From Scheffersomyces stipitis CBS 6054 (lineage: Eukaryota > Ascomycota > Pichiomycetes > Serinales > Debaryomycetaceae), in the NCBI RefSeq assembly GCF_000209165.1, contig NC_009068.1, positions 2,728,001-2,792,000 of the forward strand: 64,000 nt of DNA, given 5' to 3'. Shown piece by piece: positions 51,588-60,389 of the stretch (the stretch's first letter is position 1; the number at the start of each line of letters is the position of its first letter). The translations under genes were made by a program, and so were the position numbers. The notes under the pieces were generated by a model that was given only the letters and a program-made list of their open reading frames with translations, did not search any database and had not been told where the DNA came from.

Positions 51588-52823
51588 CTATATCAAGTCA
51601 TCGAAATCGTCTTCATCATCATCGTCGTCATCGTCCTCGTCTTCTTCAGCCTCACGCTCCGCCAATTGAGAATAATAAGCGGCCAAAGCATCTTGTTGTT
51701 CCTTGTCTTTGATCTCTGAGAGAGCAGCTTTCGGCTCAGGAGTAGGTGCCACTGATGACTGACCGGTGCTGGGCTCAATAGAGTTGTTAGTCGTGTCGAT
51801 ATCCATATTATCTTCGTTTTCCTGTTTGATACCAGACTCATTTTCTTTTTCAGCGCCGTTACCATCGCCGTTTTCGGTGCCGTTTTCTTCTTTAACCGGC
51901 GTTCCCTCGCGACTGTAGTCGTCCTCGTCTACCAATCTGCCTAATGAACTTTTTCCTACTGTTGAATTAGAATGCCATGATGGTAATGCATTCTGTTCCA
52001 ACTTCTGCCTTCTTCTCTCCTTCTCCATCTGTTCCCGTTCATAGTTCTCATCATTGGCAGTAATAGACACATGCAATGTAGCCTGTGACTTTGAAGCTGC
52101 ATTCTGCAAAGACGACGACATGTTCGAACGAGACCTGGAGCTGATACGGTTCGATATAGTATAAGAAGCTGTGGAAGTGCTTTGTGCCGGGATTGCCTGG
52201 ATCAAGGCCGTCTCGAAGTCGTTGTCCTGAATGTTAGATTCATCGATCTTCTTCAAGTAGTTGATGATGGGATCAACTTGAAACATCAACTTCTCCAACT
52301 TCTCCTGTCTGAGTGTTGCCTGTTGACTTGAATCGTCTTCAACTAGAGTTCCGCCGCAAACGTCACATAGGAACTCAGTCTTGTCTTCGCTTAGCAAGGA
52401 AATTGCATCAAGTTGACTGACTTTTTTACCACATCGAGGGCAAGCGTAACCCTGGGGATTCCCGAAATGAGACATCTCCTGTTTGAGCTGGTTTACGATG
52501 TAGTGAACCTTCCATTTTATGGAGTCTATGGCTTCCGTCACGTGTATGAAGAAGTACGTCCTAGTGACAAACTTCGGCTGACCGTTCGGCTGACCGTTTG
52601 GCTGACCGCTCTCTTCCTTCTGAATGTGGTTTACGAGAAGACGATCGTCTACCAACTTGTTGCAGAGCGATCGAAGCTCCTTTCTCTTGATGCTGAGAAG
52701 ATGGATCAAGTCATCTTCAGAGAGAACAGAATGCTTGATCACAGCATCCATGATGAGCACATACGGGACGCTGTAGAATCCGCGGGTGACGAACCGGAGA
52801 AGCGACTTGACCACGTCGTCCAT
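51588..52823 (-). CDS. TFA1: TFIIE large subunit
   Basis: From the ATG at 52823 the protein has 411 residues. A winged-helix domain (about 1-110; MDDVVKSLLRFVTRGFY) is followed by a four-cysteine zinc ribbon (Cys128, Cys131, Cys153, Cys156) and a charged C-terminus ending in a long Asp/Glu run (EEDEDDDDDDDEDDFDD). This is the TFIIE-alpha layout; with Tfa2 it recruits and regulates TFIIH at RNA polymerase II promoters. An insertion of GQPN repeated three times at 73-84, from an in-frame minisatellite at 52572-52607, lies in the winged-helix region. An upstream non-homologous extension of the open frame is not needed. Confidence 0.93.
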   Translation of the reverse strand: MDDVVKSLLRFVTRGFYSVPYVLIMDAVIKHSVLSEDDLIHLLSIKRKELRSLCNKLVDDRLLVNHIQKEESGQPNGQPNGQPKFVTRTYFFIHVTEAIDSIKWKVHYIVNQLKQEMSHFGNPQGYACPRCGKKVSQLDAISLLSEDKTEFLCDVCGGTLVEDDSSQQATLRQEKLEKLMFQVDPIINYLKKIDESNIQDNDFETALIQAIPAQSTSTASYTISNRISSRSRSNMSSSLQNAASKSQATLHVSITANDENYEREQMEKERRRQKLEQNALPSWHSNSTVGKSSLGRLVDEDDYSREGTPVKEENGTENGDGNGAEKENESGIKQENEDNMDIDTTNNSIEPSTGQSSVAPTPEPKAALSEIKDKEQQDALAAYYSQLAEREAEEDEDDDDDDDEDDFDDLI

Positions 52824-52934
52824 GCTGGGTGTGGTTGTGGAGAAAAAGTGGTGGTGGAACAGTGAAAAATTGATAATCAGAATTATTCTTATTTTGTATG
52901 TAGTGTGACATGGTGAGAATAGCAGTTGGCCAAA

Positions 52935-52984
52935 AATAGCGAGAAATAGCGAGAAACAAGTATAGAAACTTGACAATAGCGAGA
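52935..52984 (+). promoter_or_regulatory. AATAGCGAGA cluster in TFA1 promoter
   Basis: AATAGCGAGA is present exactly at 52935-52944, 52945-52954 and 52975-52984, 112-161 bases upstream of the TFA1 ATG. The first two copies are adjacent. It is the same 10-mer as in the SNU13 promoter. Confidence 0.5.
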
Positions 52985-53336
52985 GTGTACCTCAGTGTTA
53001 GAGACAGTGCGAATAATTCAGCCAGATGTTAACGATAATATCCCACTAAAGGGCGCATCTTATCGGTACCTAATTTACACCGCGACGTAATTCTCATACC
53101 TGCTTAGGTCTGCAGTTGAGCACCTGACGAAAAAGATCTAAAAGTTCAAAAACTCCGATCAAACAGAGGTGCAAAGTCCGCTCAGTGTCCAGGACCAGCG
53201 CACTCTCATGAGCCTCAGGATCTTGCCATTGTGTAGCCGGAAAAAGACAATATTTAAATCTGAAAAATCTCTGGTGAGTTCCAGGCAGAAACTGTACAGA
53301 GAGAACAATACGAAAGAATGAGGAGATTCAAGAGTG

Positions 53337-53781
53337 ACGCGACATGCGACATCTGGAGAGCGCGCAGATTTAGCCACGCTACCATCCTAAAACACGACAT
53401 TGCACCATCGCATCTGCGCCCCAGACGCGACATTTCACTTTTCAAGGCGACATGATGCTTGGCTGAATTTCCTAAATCTGATCCTCACTCACACTACCGT
53501 GAAACAGCAACGGCTGGATTTCACAAGGTTTACAATTGCAAGAGTATCTCATCTGGTTTAGCGTAAAGTTAGCCAATTTTGTACAGCACAGCAGTGTTCC
53601 CGCGTCACGTGCAGAATTCCTTCCTGGTTCTCCCTTCAACTCCTATATTATTGTCACATGCGGTGCGAGCCGTGCAGCATTTTTCACGCGACTGTTTATA
53701 TTATTTCTCTATCGGGAAGCAGCGCCAAAGTAATTTCACCCCCCGTCGCGTCACAGTAACTGAAAATTTCATGCAACGCGT
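53337..53781 (+). promoter_or_regulatory. HCM1: MCB-like cluster upstream of HCM1
   Basis: ACGCGT (perfect MCB) lies at 53776-53781, with ACGCGA variants at 53337-53342, 53425-53430 and 53686-53691. HCM1 is a known MBF target at G1/S in S. cerevisiae, so these fit periodic control. They lie 400-860 bases before the ATG, which would mean a long leader or promoter. Confidence 0.5.
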
Positions 53782-54191
53782 ATCGATTCTACAGACAGAA
53801 CAAGATGCCCTCTTCTCGTTTTCTGGTCTCTCTTCTCGTTCTGTGTTATATAACCTCTGGCCCACCCATACAGGGTACGACTTTTAGGTTGAGTCTAAAT
53901 AGTTTACCAACTTTCAACTGTTTTCCTCTCCATTTTGTTCCAAATCTAGTCATAACTGGATCTCGTCAACTCTCACACTGCCAGAGAACATCCTCATCTC
54001 GGCCTGTTCCAGAAACTCCCGAGTTCCTGCCACCTTGATTTCCACCACCAGGACTTTCAAGGATATCTACGGTTCCACCGAGATCTACAAGAGCACGTAG
54101 GGGTCAGTCCACTACAGATCCTGGATATTTCGGACACCCTCCCGGAATACTCCCCCACTAGGAATCCTTACTGCCGAACATACAATCTACC

Positions 54192-56186
54192 ATGTCTAGC
54201 AGACTCACCCTCACCACCAGAATGCCTTTGCAAGACCACTCTAACAGCCTCGGCCTTTCGGATCGGGTCAAGGTAATCGACACGCCCGTCACCAAGAATG
54301 CCAGCTACAACGCCAAAATGACCACTCCTCCCGAATCGGTTTTTGTCTCGAAAAAGAAGACTCTCAGCTTCACACCTAATAGCCAGAACATCGACCTCAC
54401 AAACAACCACATCAACCATAACCAAGATCATATTCTACAAAACGGTCATAATGCTCATCACATAAACAATAATCAAATTAATAGCAAGCACAGCAATAAT
54501 AGTCACCTCAATGATCCCATGATGGCACACAATGCTATTCACGAGACATCGAGATCACTCTTGCTTTCTCCAGCCTTCTCTTCTCCACAGCGCCCCAACA
54601 AGTTCAACTCCAGCATCGGCTTGTCGTCTCCAGCTCCAGCCAAGAGCTTCAACCATGCTGCAAACTCGTATATGGATCCTAACTCGTCATTCTTGTCCTC
54701 AGACTCTGGTATCTCTGGATCTGGATCTATGGCTGTAGCGCAGGCACCATTACCAGCCAAGAAAGTAAAGAAGTCAAAGGCATCCAAAGACACAGCTTTT
54801 GATTTGCACTCAGAGGACAAGCCTCCCTATTCGTATGCTACATTGATTGGGATCTCCATCTTAAGCAACGAGTACAAGAAGTTGACGTTGTCGCAAATCT
54901 ACCTGTGGATTTCAGACACCTTCAAGTACTACAAGCGTGAAGATGTTGGATGGCAGAATTCAATTCGTCACAACCTTTCATTGAATAAAGCCTTTGTAAA
55001 AGGCGAAAAATCCAAAGATGGAAAGGGCCACTTCTGGTGTATCAAAGATGGCTTTGAAGAGCAGTTCTTAAAATCTAGAAGCGTCAAGAAGAGCTCGTAC
55101 CACGAAGTCATGGACCAGATCAGAAACGCAAATCTCAAGAACCGAGAAGATACAAAGCGCACCATGAATGCAATCCCATCATCTCCAAATATTGCTAATG
55201 AAAGCTTTGAAGAACAACCAAAGAAGAGAAAGGTATCTGATCTCGATAGAGCTGCTGACTACGATGGAGTTGTAGACGACGACGACAACGACAACGAGTA
55301 CGATTACACGTACGATGACGAAGACAACTCTCGTGCTGGAGATGATGAAGACATCACCCATATCTTGGATCCTCCCGTGAAGAAACACAAGCCAGACTCA
55401 ATGGATGATCCGTTTAAGCAGTGGGACGATACGATAAACTTACACAACTCTAATAATTTAACTAAGACGCCTACTGCTTCCAACCCCCCTCAGTTCACGA
55501 TAACTGGATCTCCCAACAAACCTTTGCTAGCAGGTAAGAACTTGACGTATACTTCGTCTTTCAGTTGTAACTCGAATTTGGAGTTGTCTCCAATCAGACC
55601 CACAGAAACTGGACCTTTGTTGGAGCCAATAACGCCAGGTACTAATGCCTACCAGCAGAATCAGACTGGGTTACAACAGTTGCACCCTCCAATCAACACC
55701 ACCTCCCTTGTTTCCCATCCTTACTTATACCTGAAGCCATCTCTCTTGAATTCTAGTATACTGCTGAACCAACCTGGTTCTAGCGGCCAAAAGACTCCTA
55801 AGAGTAACGTCTTGAGAACACCATTGCGCAACTTGAGAACTCCACAGACCAACTCCATCATGAAAAAGCTATGGAACTCTCCTTCTTACTTGGACGACTT
55901 CTACTTCAGTCCATTGGTCAACAATCATATATTTGGTAGTGGTGTGGTTTCTCGTACTGTACATCATAGCCTAACTTCTTACGACGATGACGATATGATT
56001 TTGCGCAACTACGAGCACAACCAGCAGCAGTCTATCAACTCGTCACCATTGTTGAGAAGATCCAATAGCATTTCATCTGCTTCTGTAGACACAAGCAGAA
56101 ACTTGTTCAACGACTTCAAGAAAGTAGATGAAAGCAGTGCAGCCACTTCGGTGAGCGAAAGCTCTTCAGCTAAGGATGCCGAATAG
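54192..56186 (+). CDS. HCM1: forkhead transcription factor, Hcm1-like
   Basis: The 664-residue product has a forkhead domain from about residue 208 to 300: KPPYSYATLIGISIL, LTLSQIYLWISDTF, and the recognition helix WQNSIRHNLSLNKAF. The wing (GEKSKDGKGHFWCIKDG) is like that of Hcm1 and unlike Fkh1/Fkh2, and no FHA domain is present. Flanks are N/S/H-rich and probably disordered, with an acidic run at 355-380 and possible cyclin-dependent kinase sites (several SP/TP in the C-terminal half, e.g. LSPIRP, TPLRNLRTP). Hcm1 drives S-phase genes for chromosome segregation. MCB-like sites upstream fit its cell-cycle control. Confidence 0.88.
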   Translation: MSSRLTLTTRMPLQDHSNSLGLSDRVKVIDTPVTKNASYNAKMTTPPESVFVSKKKTLSFTPNSQNIDLTNNHINHNQDHILQNGHNAHHINNNQINSKHSNNSHLNDPMMAHNAIHETSRSLLLSPAFSSPQRPNKFNSSIGLSSPAPAKSFNHAANSYMDPNSSFLSSDSGISGSGSMAVAQAPLPAKKVKKSKASKDTAFDLHSEDKPPYSYATLIGISILSNEYKKLTLSQIYLWISDTFKYYKREDVGWQNSIRHNLSLNKAFVKGEKSKDGKGHFWCIKDGFEEQFLKSRSVKKSSYHEVMDQIRNANLKNREDTKRTMNAIPSSPNIANESFEEQPKKRKVSDLDRAADYDGVVDDDDNDNEYDYTYDDEDNSRAGDDEDITHILDPPVKKHKPDSMDDPFKQWDDTINLHNSNNLTKTPTASNPPQFTITGSPNKPLLAGKNLTYTSSFSCNSNLELSPIRPTETGPLLEPITPGTNAYQQNQTGLQQLHPPINTTSLVSHPYLYLKPSLLNSSILLNQPGSSGQKTPKSNVLRTPLRNLRTPQTNSIMKKLWNSPSYLDDFYFSPLVNNHIFGSGVVSRTVHHSLTSYDDDDMILRNYEHNQQQSINSSPLLRRSNSISSASVDTSRNLFNDFKKVDESSAATSVSESSSAKDAE

Positions 56187-56567
56187 GCAGCGGTATATGG
56201 GAATGGCCAAAAGGATGCTGGATCTTTTCTGGGATTAGCTACTTTTTCAAGGGTAAAGTTATGGGGTTCTTTTTTGTTTAATGTTCTGAATTTTCTACGT
56301 TTGTTCTAATTATTCTATGTTCTACTTTTCTATTCTGATATGGGCCACGAATTTGGCTCGTGGCTCTTCGCTGATGGCTCGTGGCTAGTGCCTTCAGTTT
56401 GATTTGTTTGATTTAATTGATTACTTCTACTGTATTATTAGGTGTTTACTATTCCAAAACAATCAAGGTTTTGCTATGTCTGCTAGACATACTGACTACT
56501 AATTATCAATTTATAATATAATACATACTATCTACATATGGTACACTTTTCATTCGTTAAATATTGT
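56187..56567. other. convergent 3' region, HCM1 / BUD31
   Basis: These 381 bases have a GGCTCGTGGCT duplication (about 56356-56386) and AT-rich 3'-end-like sequence. No gene is visible. Confidence 0.45.
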
Positions 56568-57047
56568 CTAATCCGTACTGGCACATCCCCGACATCCACA
56601 TGTGACACACTGCAAATTCTTGATCTTGTCTTCACTTTCGTTATTCTCTAGCAATTTGGCTTTGGGCACACGACAGATACACGGGTTCTTGTGGTTCTTG
56701 TCCAGGACCAAAATGCAATGAACACAGCATAACTTTTCATAGCCCTGTTTCTTCCATTTCGCTATGAGCTCAGAATTTACATAGCTCTGTAACAATAACC
56801 AATCGTATAGTTCTCGAGATATGAGCTTCTTCTTGTAGTACATGTCATATACGTAACGCGAGATCTGATGATTGAGCTGGTAGATGATCCATAACAGTTG
56901 TGTCTTGCTCTTTGTTTTGTCCAGAACTCCAGAACTAGTTTGAGCTTCCTTCATTCTAGCCTGGAGCTTCTTTAAAGTAGGTTCTATCTTGGAATATCCA
57001 TCTGGAGCAGGATCGCTTTTCTTTATTTTCTTTGCTAGTTTTGCCAT
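56568..57047 (-). CDS. BUD31: splicing factor Bud31 (G10 family)
   Basis: The 159-residue product has the G10 layout: a basic start, then PDGYSKIEPTLKKL, a helical middle with LWIIYQLNHQISRYVYD and ISRELYDWLL, and a C-terminal zinc-binding cysteine cluster (CCVHCI, CICRVP, CVTCGCRGC). The N-terminal helix PxGxxxIEPTL and the cysteine cluster are near-invariant in the family. Length is close to the 157 of S. cerevisiae. Bud31 belongs to the activated spliceosome and associates with the SF3b and NTC parts. No intron is needed here. Confidence 0.96.
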   Translation of the reverse strand: MAKLAKKIKKSDPAPDGYSKIEPTLKKLQARMKEAQTSSGVLDKTKSKTQLLWIIYQLNHQISRYVYDMYYKKKLISRELYDWLLLQSYVNSELIAKWKKQGYEKLCCVHCILVLDKNHKNPCICRVPKAKLLENNESEDKIKNLQCVTCGCRGCASTD

Positions 57048-57171
57048 GATAATGCCGGAGAATCGATTTGTTTAGTCTATAATTGGGAATATTTACAAAA
57101 AAAAAAGAACTGAATTTGAAATCAAACAAACATAAGATGAATCAAATTCTCATCTCGTAATACAAAAATAT

Positions 57172-57264
57172 CGACAGCAGCAGGATTCGAACCTGCGCGG
57201 GAAATCCCAACTGATAACCCGAAAATATTCGAGTCAGTCGCCTTAACCACTCGGCCACACTGCC
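57172..57264 (-). tRNA. tRNA-Ser(CGA) with a 12-nt intron
   Basis: On the minus strand a full cloverleaf can be folded. The 7-bp acceptor stem starts GGCAGTG and ends with discriminator G. It has a D-arm (GCCGAGTGGTTAAGGC), anticodon stem ACTGA/TCAGT, loop CTCGAAA, a long variable arm (GGG/CCC) typical of serine tRNA, and a T-arm GCAGG/CCTGC with TTCGAAT. Anticodon CGA reads UCG. The intron (57216-57227) interrupts after base 37, as in yeast serine-CGA tRNA. The anticodon is not CAG, so this is not the CUG-reading serine tRNA. Confidence 0.93.
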
Positions 57265-58177
57265 CAATTTGTTGTTAAAAAAGTCTGCATTAATACTGTG
57301 AGCGTGTCAAAAATACGATTGGTAGCGCTGATTTTTTCAGTATAATATATTAATCTTCTTCGTGTAGAGACTCTGACCCATGCCATTTCACAGATTGTTA
57401 AGGTTATCACCCAGGAATTAGGTAATATCATCTGGAAGTTGTTATATTCAAATTCTTCCAGTGGTATGGACAGGAGAAAGATTATATATTATGTAAATAG
57501 GTTCGATTTTAAACGGAATACGTGCTACTTCGTTAAAAGTAGATAAGATTTCCTTTGATATAAATTTTGCTTGCTTGAATTGAAAAAACATGTCATAGTC
57601 TTAGGAATATGGCAAGTGGTTGATATCTTTGTTGGAATTCCTTAATAAAATGAAAAGAGAGTTTTTTGGAGAATTTTCGAAAAAAAGTCAAAATTAATGG
57701 AAGATGAGATTGATCTTGAAGTTTGTACCAATCACTTCCATTTTAACTTTGAAGATATTCATTCTTCACATATGTCTGAAATTAGAAATACATTCATATT
57801 ATTCTATAGCATACGCCAATAGCCCACATATATCGGCCACCCTTTCAGCTGTGGGACATTAGTTAGTTGCGCAATTAGATTTATTGTCCATACGCATTAA
57901 TCAAGCTAAAAACTCTTGGACATCTGAAGGTTCGATATGTACGTTTTTGATATTCTAATACGAATTACTTATCTTCTATTTTATGATTATATTTATAAAT
58001 GAACATCTGCCGAGAACAAAAGATATCCCTGTGGTTTACTATAAATGACTTTATATATAGATAAAAATAATATTATTGAACAGCAATTATATGATCAATT
58101 TGAAGACTATAAAAGGTCAGGGGTAGGCACAGTAGCAAGATGAATTTTAATCAAAGAAATTAGATAACTGGGCAGTA
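57265..58177. other. intergenic, tRNA upstream / SSO promoter
   Basis: About 900 AT-rich bases. Between 57800 and 58130 lie several TATA-like tracts, including TATATATAG near 58052 that may be the promoter TATA of the SSO gene. No gene or repeat is visible to me. Confidence 0.45.
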
Positions 58178-59020
58178 ATGAGTGAGAAATATCAACCAGT
58201 GGAATCATATGAGTTGAAGAACTCTGAGGGTGACGACAATTTTGTCTCATTCATGGATGAAATTCAAGATATCCGGAGTTTCTTGGACCAATATTCCAGT
58301 TTGATTGGCTTGATTTCCCAAAAGCAAACTACGTTGTTACAAGAATTGGAGTATGATGAAGATACTGATTTCAGCTCTAAACAGGTGGAAAGTTTGGTTA
58401 CTGAGGCCCGCGCATTACAGTTGGATTTGAAGAATAGGATCAAGAGTGTGCAAACCGAAGCTTATCGTACGAAAGATCAAATAAGGTTGAGCCAGGCTGA
58501 ATCAGTTAGGAACAACTTTTTGGAATTGATCCAACAATATCAATTGGTTGAATCAAATAAGAGAGCTGAATCTAGAGCCCAAGCACAGAGGCAGTACAAG
58601 ATCATTCAGCCCGATGCCACAGAGAAAGAACTACAGCAAGTGGCCGAAAACCCCGATAACCAACAATACTTCCAACAGGCACTTTTGCAATCAAACAGAA
58701 GTGAAGAGTCAACAACAGTTTTGAAAGAAGTACAAATTAGACATCACGAGCTTTTGAAGTTGGAACGTACAATGGCAGAGTTGTCGCAATTGTTTAATGA
58801 TATGGAAGAGTTGGTTATTGAGCAAGACGAGGCATTCCAGAACATCGACGAAAATGTGGGTATGGCCCAGAATGACATTGAACAAGGTGTTGGTCATACA
58901 TACAAGGCCGTGGAAAGTGCCAAGAGTTATCGTAAGAAAAAGAAGTGGCTCATTATCATCTGCATTTTGATAGTGATTATTATTGCAGCCGTTCTTGGGG
59001 CTTATTTTGCTACCAAGTAG
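58178..59020 (+). CDS. plasma-membrane syntaxin (Sso1/Sso2)
   Basis: The 280-residue Qa-SNARE starts with an acidic region, then FVSFMDEIQDI, the Habc-type helical domain (about 25-150), a SNARE motif (about 185-250) with central glutamine Gln216 in VIEQDEAF, and a C-terminal membrane anchor at 257-276 (WLIIICILIVIIIAAVLGA). Order, length (S. cerevisiae Sso1 290, Sso2 295) and the linker match Sso proteins, the plasma-membrane t-SNAREs that pair with Sec9 and Snc1/2 in exocytosis. Whether it corresponds to Sso1 or Sso2 cannot be told; many Candida species have one. The window thus holds two syntaxins, Vam3 and this. Confidence 0.93.
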   Translation: MSEKYQPVESYELKNSEGDDNFVSFMDEIQDIRSFLDQYSSLIGLISQKQTTLLQELEYDEDTDFSSKQVESLVTEARALQLDLKNRIKSVQTEAYRTKDQIRLSQAESVRNNFLELIQQYQLVESNKRAESRAQAQRQYKIIQPDATEKELQQVAENPDNQQYFQQALLQSNRSEESTTVLKEVQIRHHELLKLERTMAELSQLFNDMEELVIEQDEAFQNIDENVGMAQNDIEQGVGHTYKAVESAKSYRKKKKWLIIICILIVIIIAAVLGAYFATK

Positions 59021-60389
59021 AACACACAATTTAGTGGCTGCTATTAAATTGAAACTCACACAATTGTTCGAAGCAAATATATAAATTGCCGTGATACCCC
59101 ATTTATCTATATATATTTATATATTTCTTCGTTAATTTTCTGTAAACAATAGGGATGTATTCGTATATTTTTAGCAATCGCATAGCGAAATCTTTCTGTG
59201 CAGATGAATATAAATAGATTGTGGAGACTGAGAATACTGTCCAAGAATAATTTGGAAGAGGTCTGGACCGTTCTTTGCCAAGAAGTTGCTTTAGAGAGGG
59301 TTACAGAATACGAATTATGTTGTTGAACACTGTCCGAAAGATCGGATGGTAGAATCAGTCTCGTGAAATTGCAAGTTAGACCTCGGAATTTTGCGTAGCC
59401 CTCGGAATAAATATTAGGTGGGCTTAAATTTTGCACGATGACACAAATAATGTTGCACTGTTGGGGCGGATTACAGTTGGAGGACAACAAGGCAAATATT
59501 GAATAATGTTGCGCCTTTTTATAATTGATATTAAATTAATTTTTGAGCAATATTTACCTATCATGCAAAATGGATCAGTTCCTACACTTAACATTTAATT
59601 CAGAGACCGGCAAGATTACTTTGACACCCATATAATATTACCGAGAGCCATGCAAAATTCCGAGGTCTAACTTGCAATTTTATGAAACTAATAGTAAGTG
59701 CCATTGTCATTTGCATAGAAATTGCCAAAAATAAATTATTTTCTTCTAAAATATAGTACGTTTTTTTTTTAATTCGGATTTTGTTCAAAAATATACAACC
59801 ACAGTAAATATATCTTCAAATCGACTTCACTCATATCTTAATATATTGTAATTGTGCTGAGTAAATATGCCAAGGTGGCCGAAGGCAGTACCAATTTATT
59901 TAAATCTTTATCAGCAGAATGACATTCTAGTTTGTTTATTCCTAATTCATACGCTTTGTTAAATACCAAATATACATCAAATAAAAGAAATATGTAAAGA
60001 TGAAGCCAAATGTTTTACAGCTAGATTTAATACAAATACGGGCTTCAAATGGGAGATGACGAAAGAATAATTTGTTATGGCAAGATGGGAGACAATATAT
60101 TCTTAATATAGAAGACGAAATATATGATAGAACTAGAGGTATAGCAAAGAAAACAGAAAACTCAAGTTCCATTTGTTCTTATTTGTTCACTGTTGGGAAT
60201 TTTGTATAGCTTGGGATGTGTTTGCCTTAGCCAATTTTCGTTGATTAATTTTATTTCTGCATAATCTCCGAAAGCAGAAGACCCATTTTCTTGAACATTT
60301 GTTAGTGGTCTTGCGCCCTTATGTCTATCTAGTTTACTTTTGTTTTCCCTTGTGTATCAACAAAATTTACATTCATTCACCATCCCAAG
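59021..60389. other. AT-rich intergenic with a MITE-like element
   Basis: No credible gene is visible. It carries the inverted-repeat element (59346-59706); the 60-127-codon frames across 59107-59788 run through that element's inverted repeats and are not genes. The last 200 bases are the promoter of the BMT gene. Confidence 0.55.
59346..59706. mobile_element. MITE-like element with long inverted repeats
   Basis: A perfect 29-base inverted repeat, AAATTGCAAGTTAGACCTCG then GAATTTTGC, lies at 59366-59394 and, reversed, at 59652-59680. Similarity extends outwards by about 16-20 bases (mostly transitions) and inwards by about 30. The interior is about 200 AT-rich bases without a coding frame. 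The structure fits a non-autonomous DNA transposon. I could not define target-site duplications. Confidence 0.6.

Larger units (their letters stand above)
52824..54191. other. long divergent promoter, TFA1 / HCM1
   Basis: About 1.4 kb with no credible gene. It holds the AATAGCGAGA cluster near TFA1, five CGACAT motifs (53340, 53347, 53395, 53429, 53448), an MCB-like cluster, an E-box (53606-53611) and a TATATAA (53846-53852). A 77-codon frame from an ATG at 53805 overlaps the TATA and is probably chance. Confidence 0.6.

Noticed and set aside
53805..54038. 77-codon frame with a signal-peptide-like start
   Set aside because: It overlaps a TATATAA and the likely HCM1 leader; no conserved features and the tail is low-quality coding.
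54192..56186. Fkh1/Fkh2 as identity
   Set aside because: There is no FHA domain, and the wing GEKSKDGKGHFW is Hcm1-like.
57172..57264. Possible CUG-decoding tRNA-Ser(CAG)
   Set aside because: The anticodon reads CGA with U at position 33 and an intron, so it decodes UCG.
59107..59490. 127-codon minus-strand frame
   Set aside because: It runs through the left arm of the inverted-repeat element and shows no protein features.
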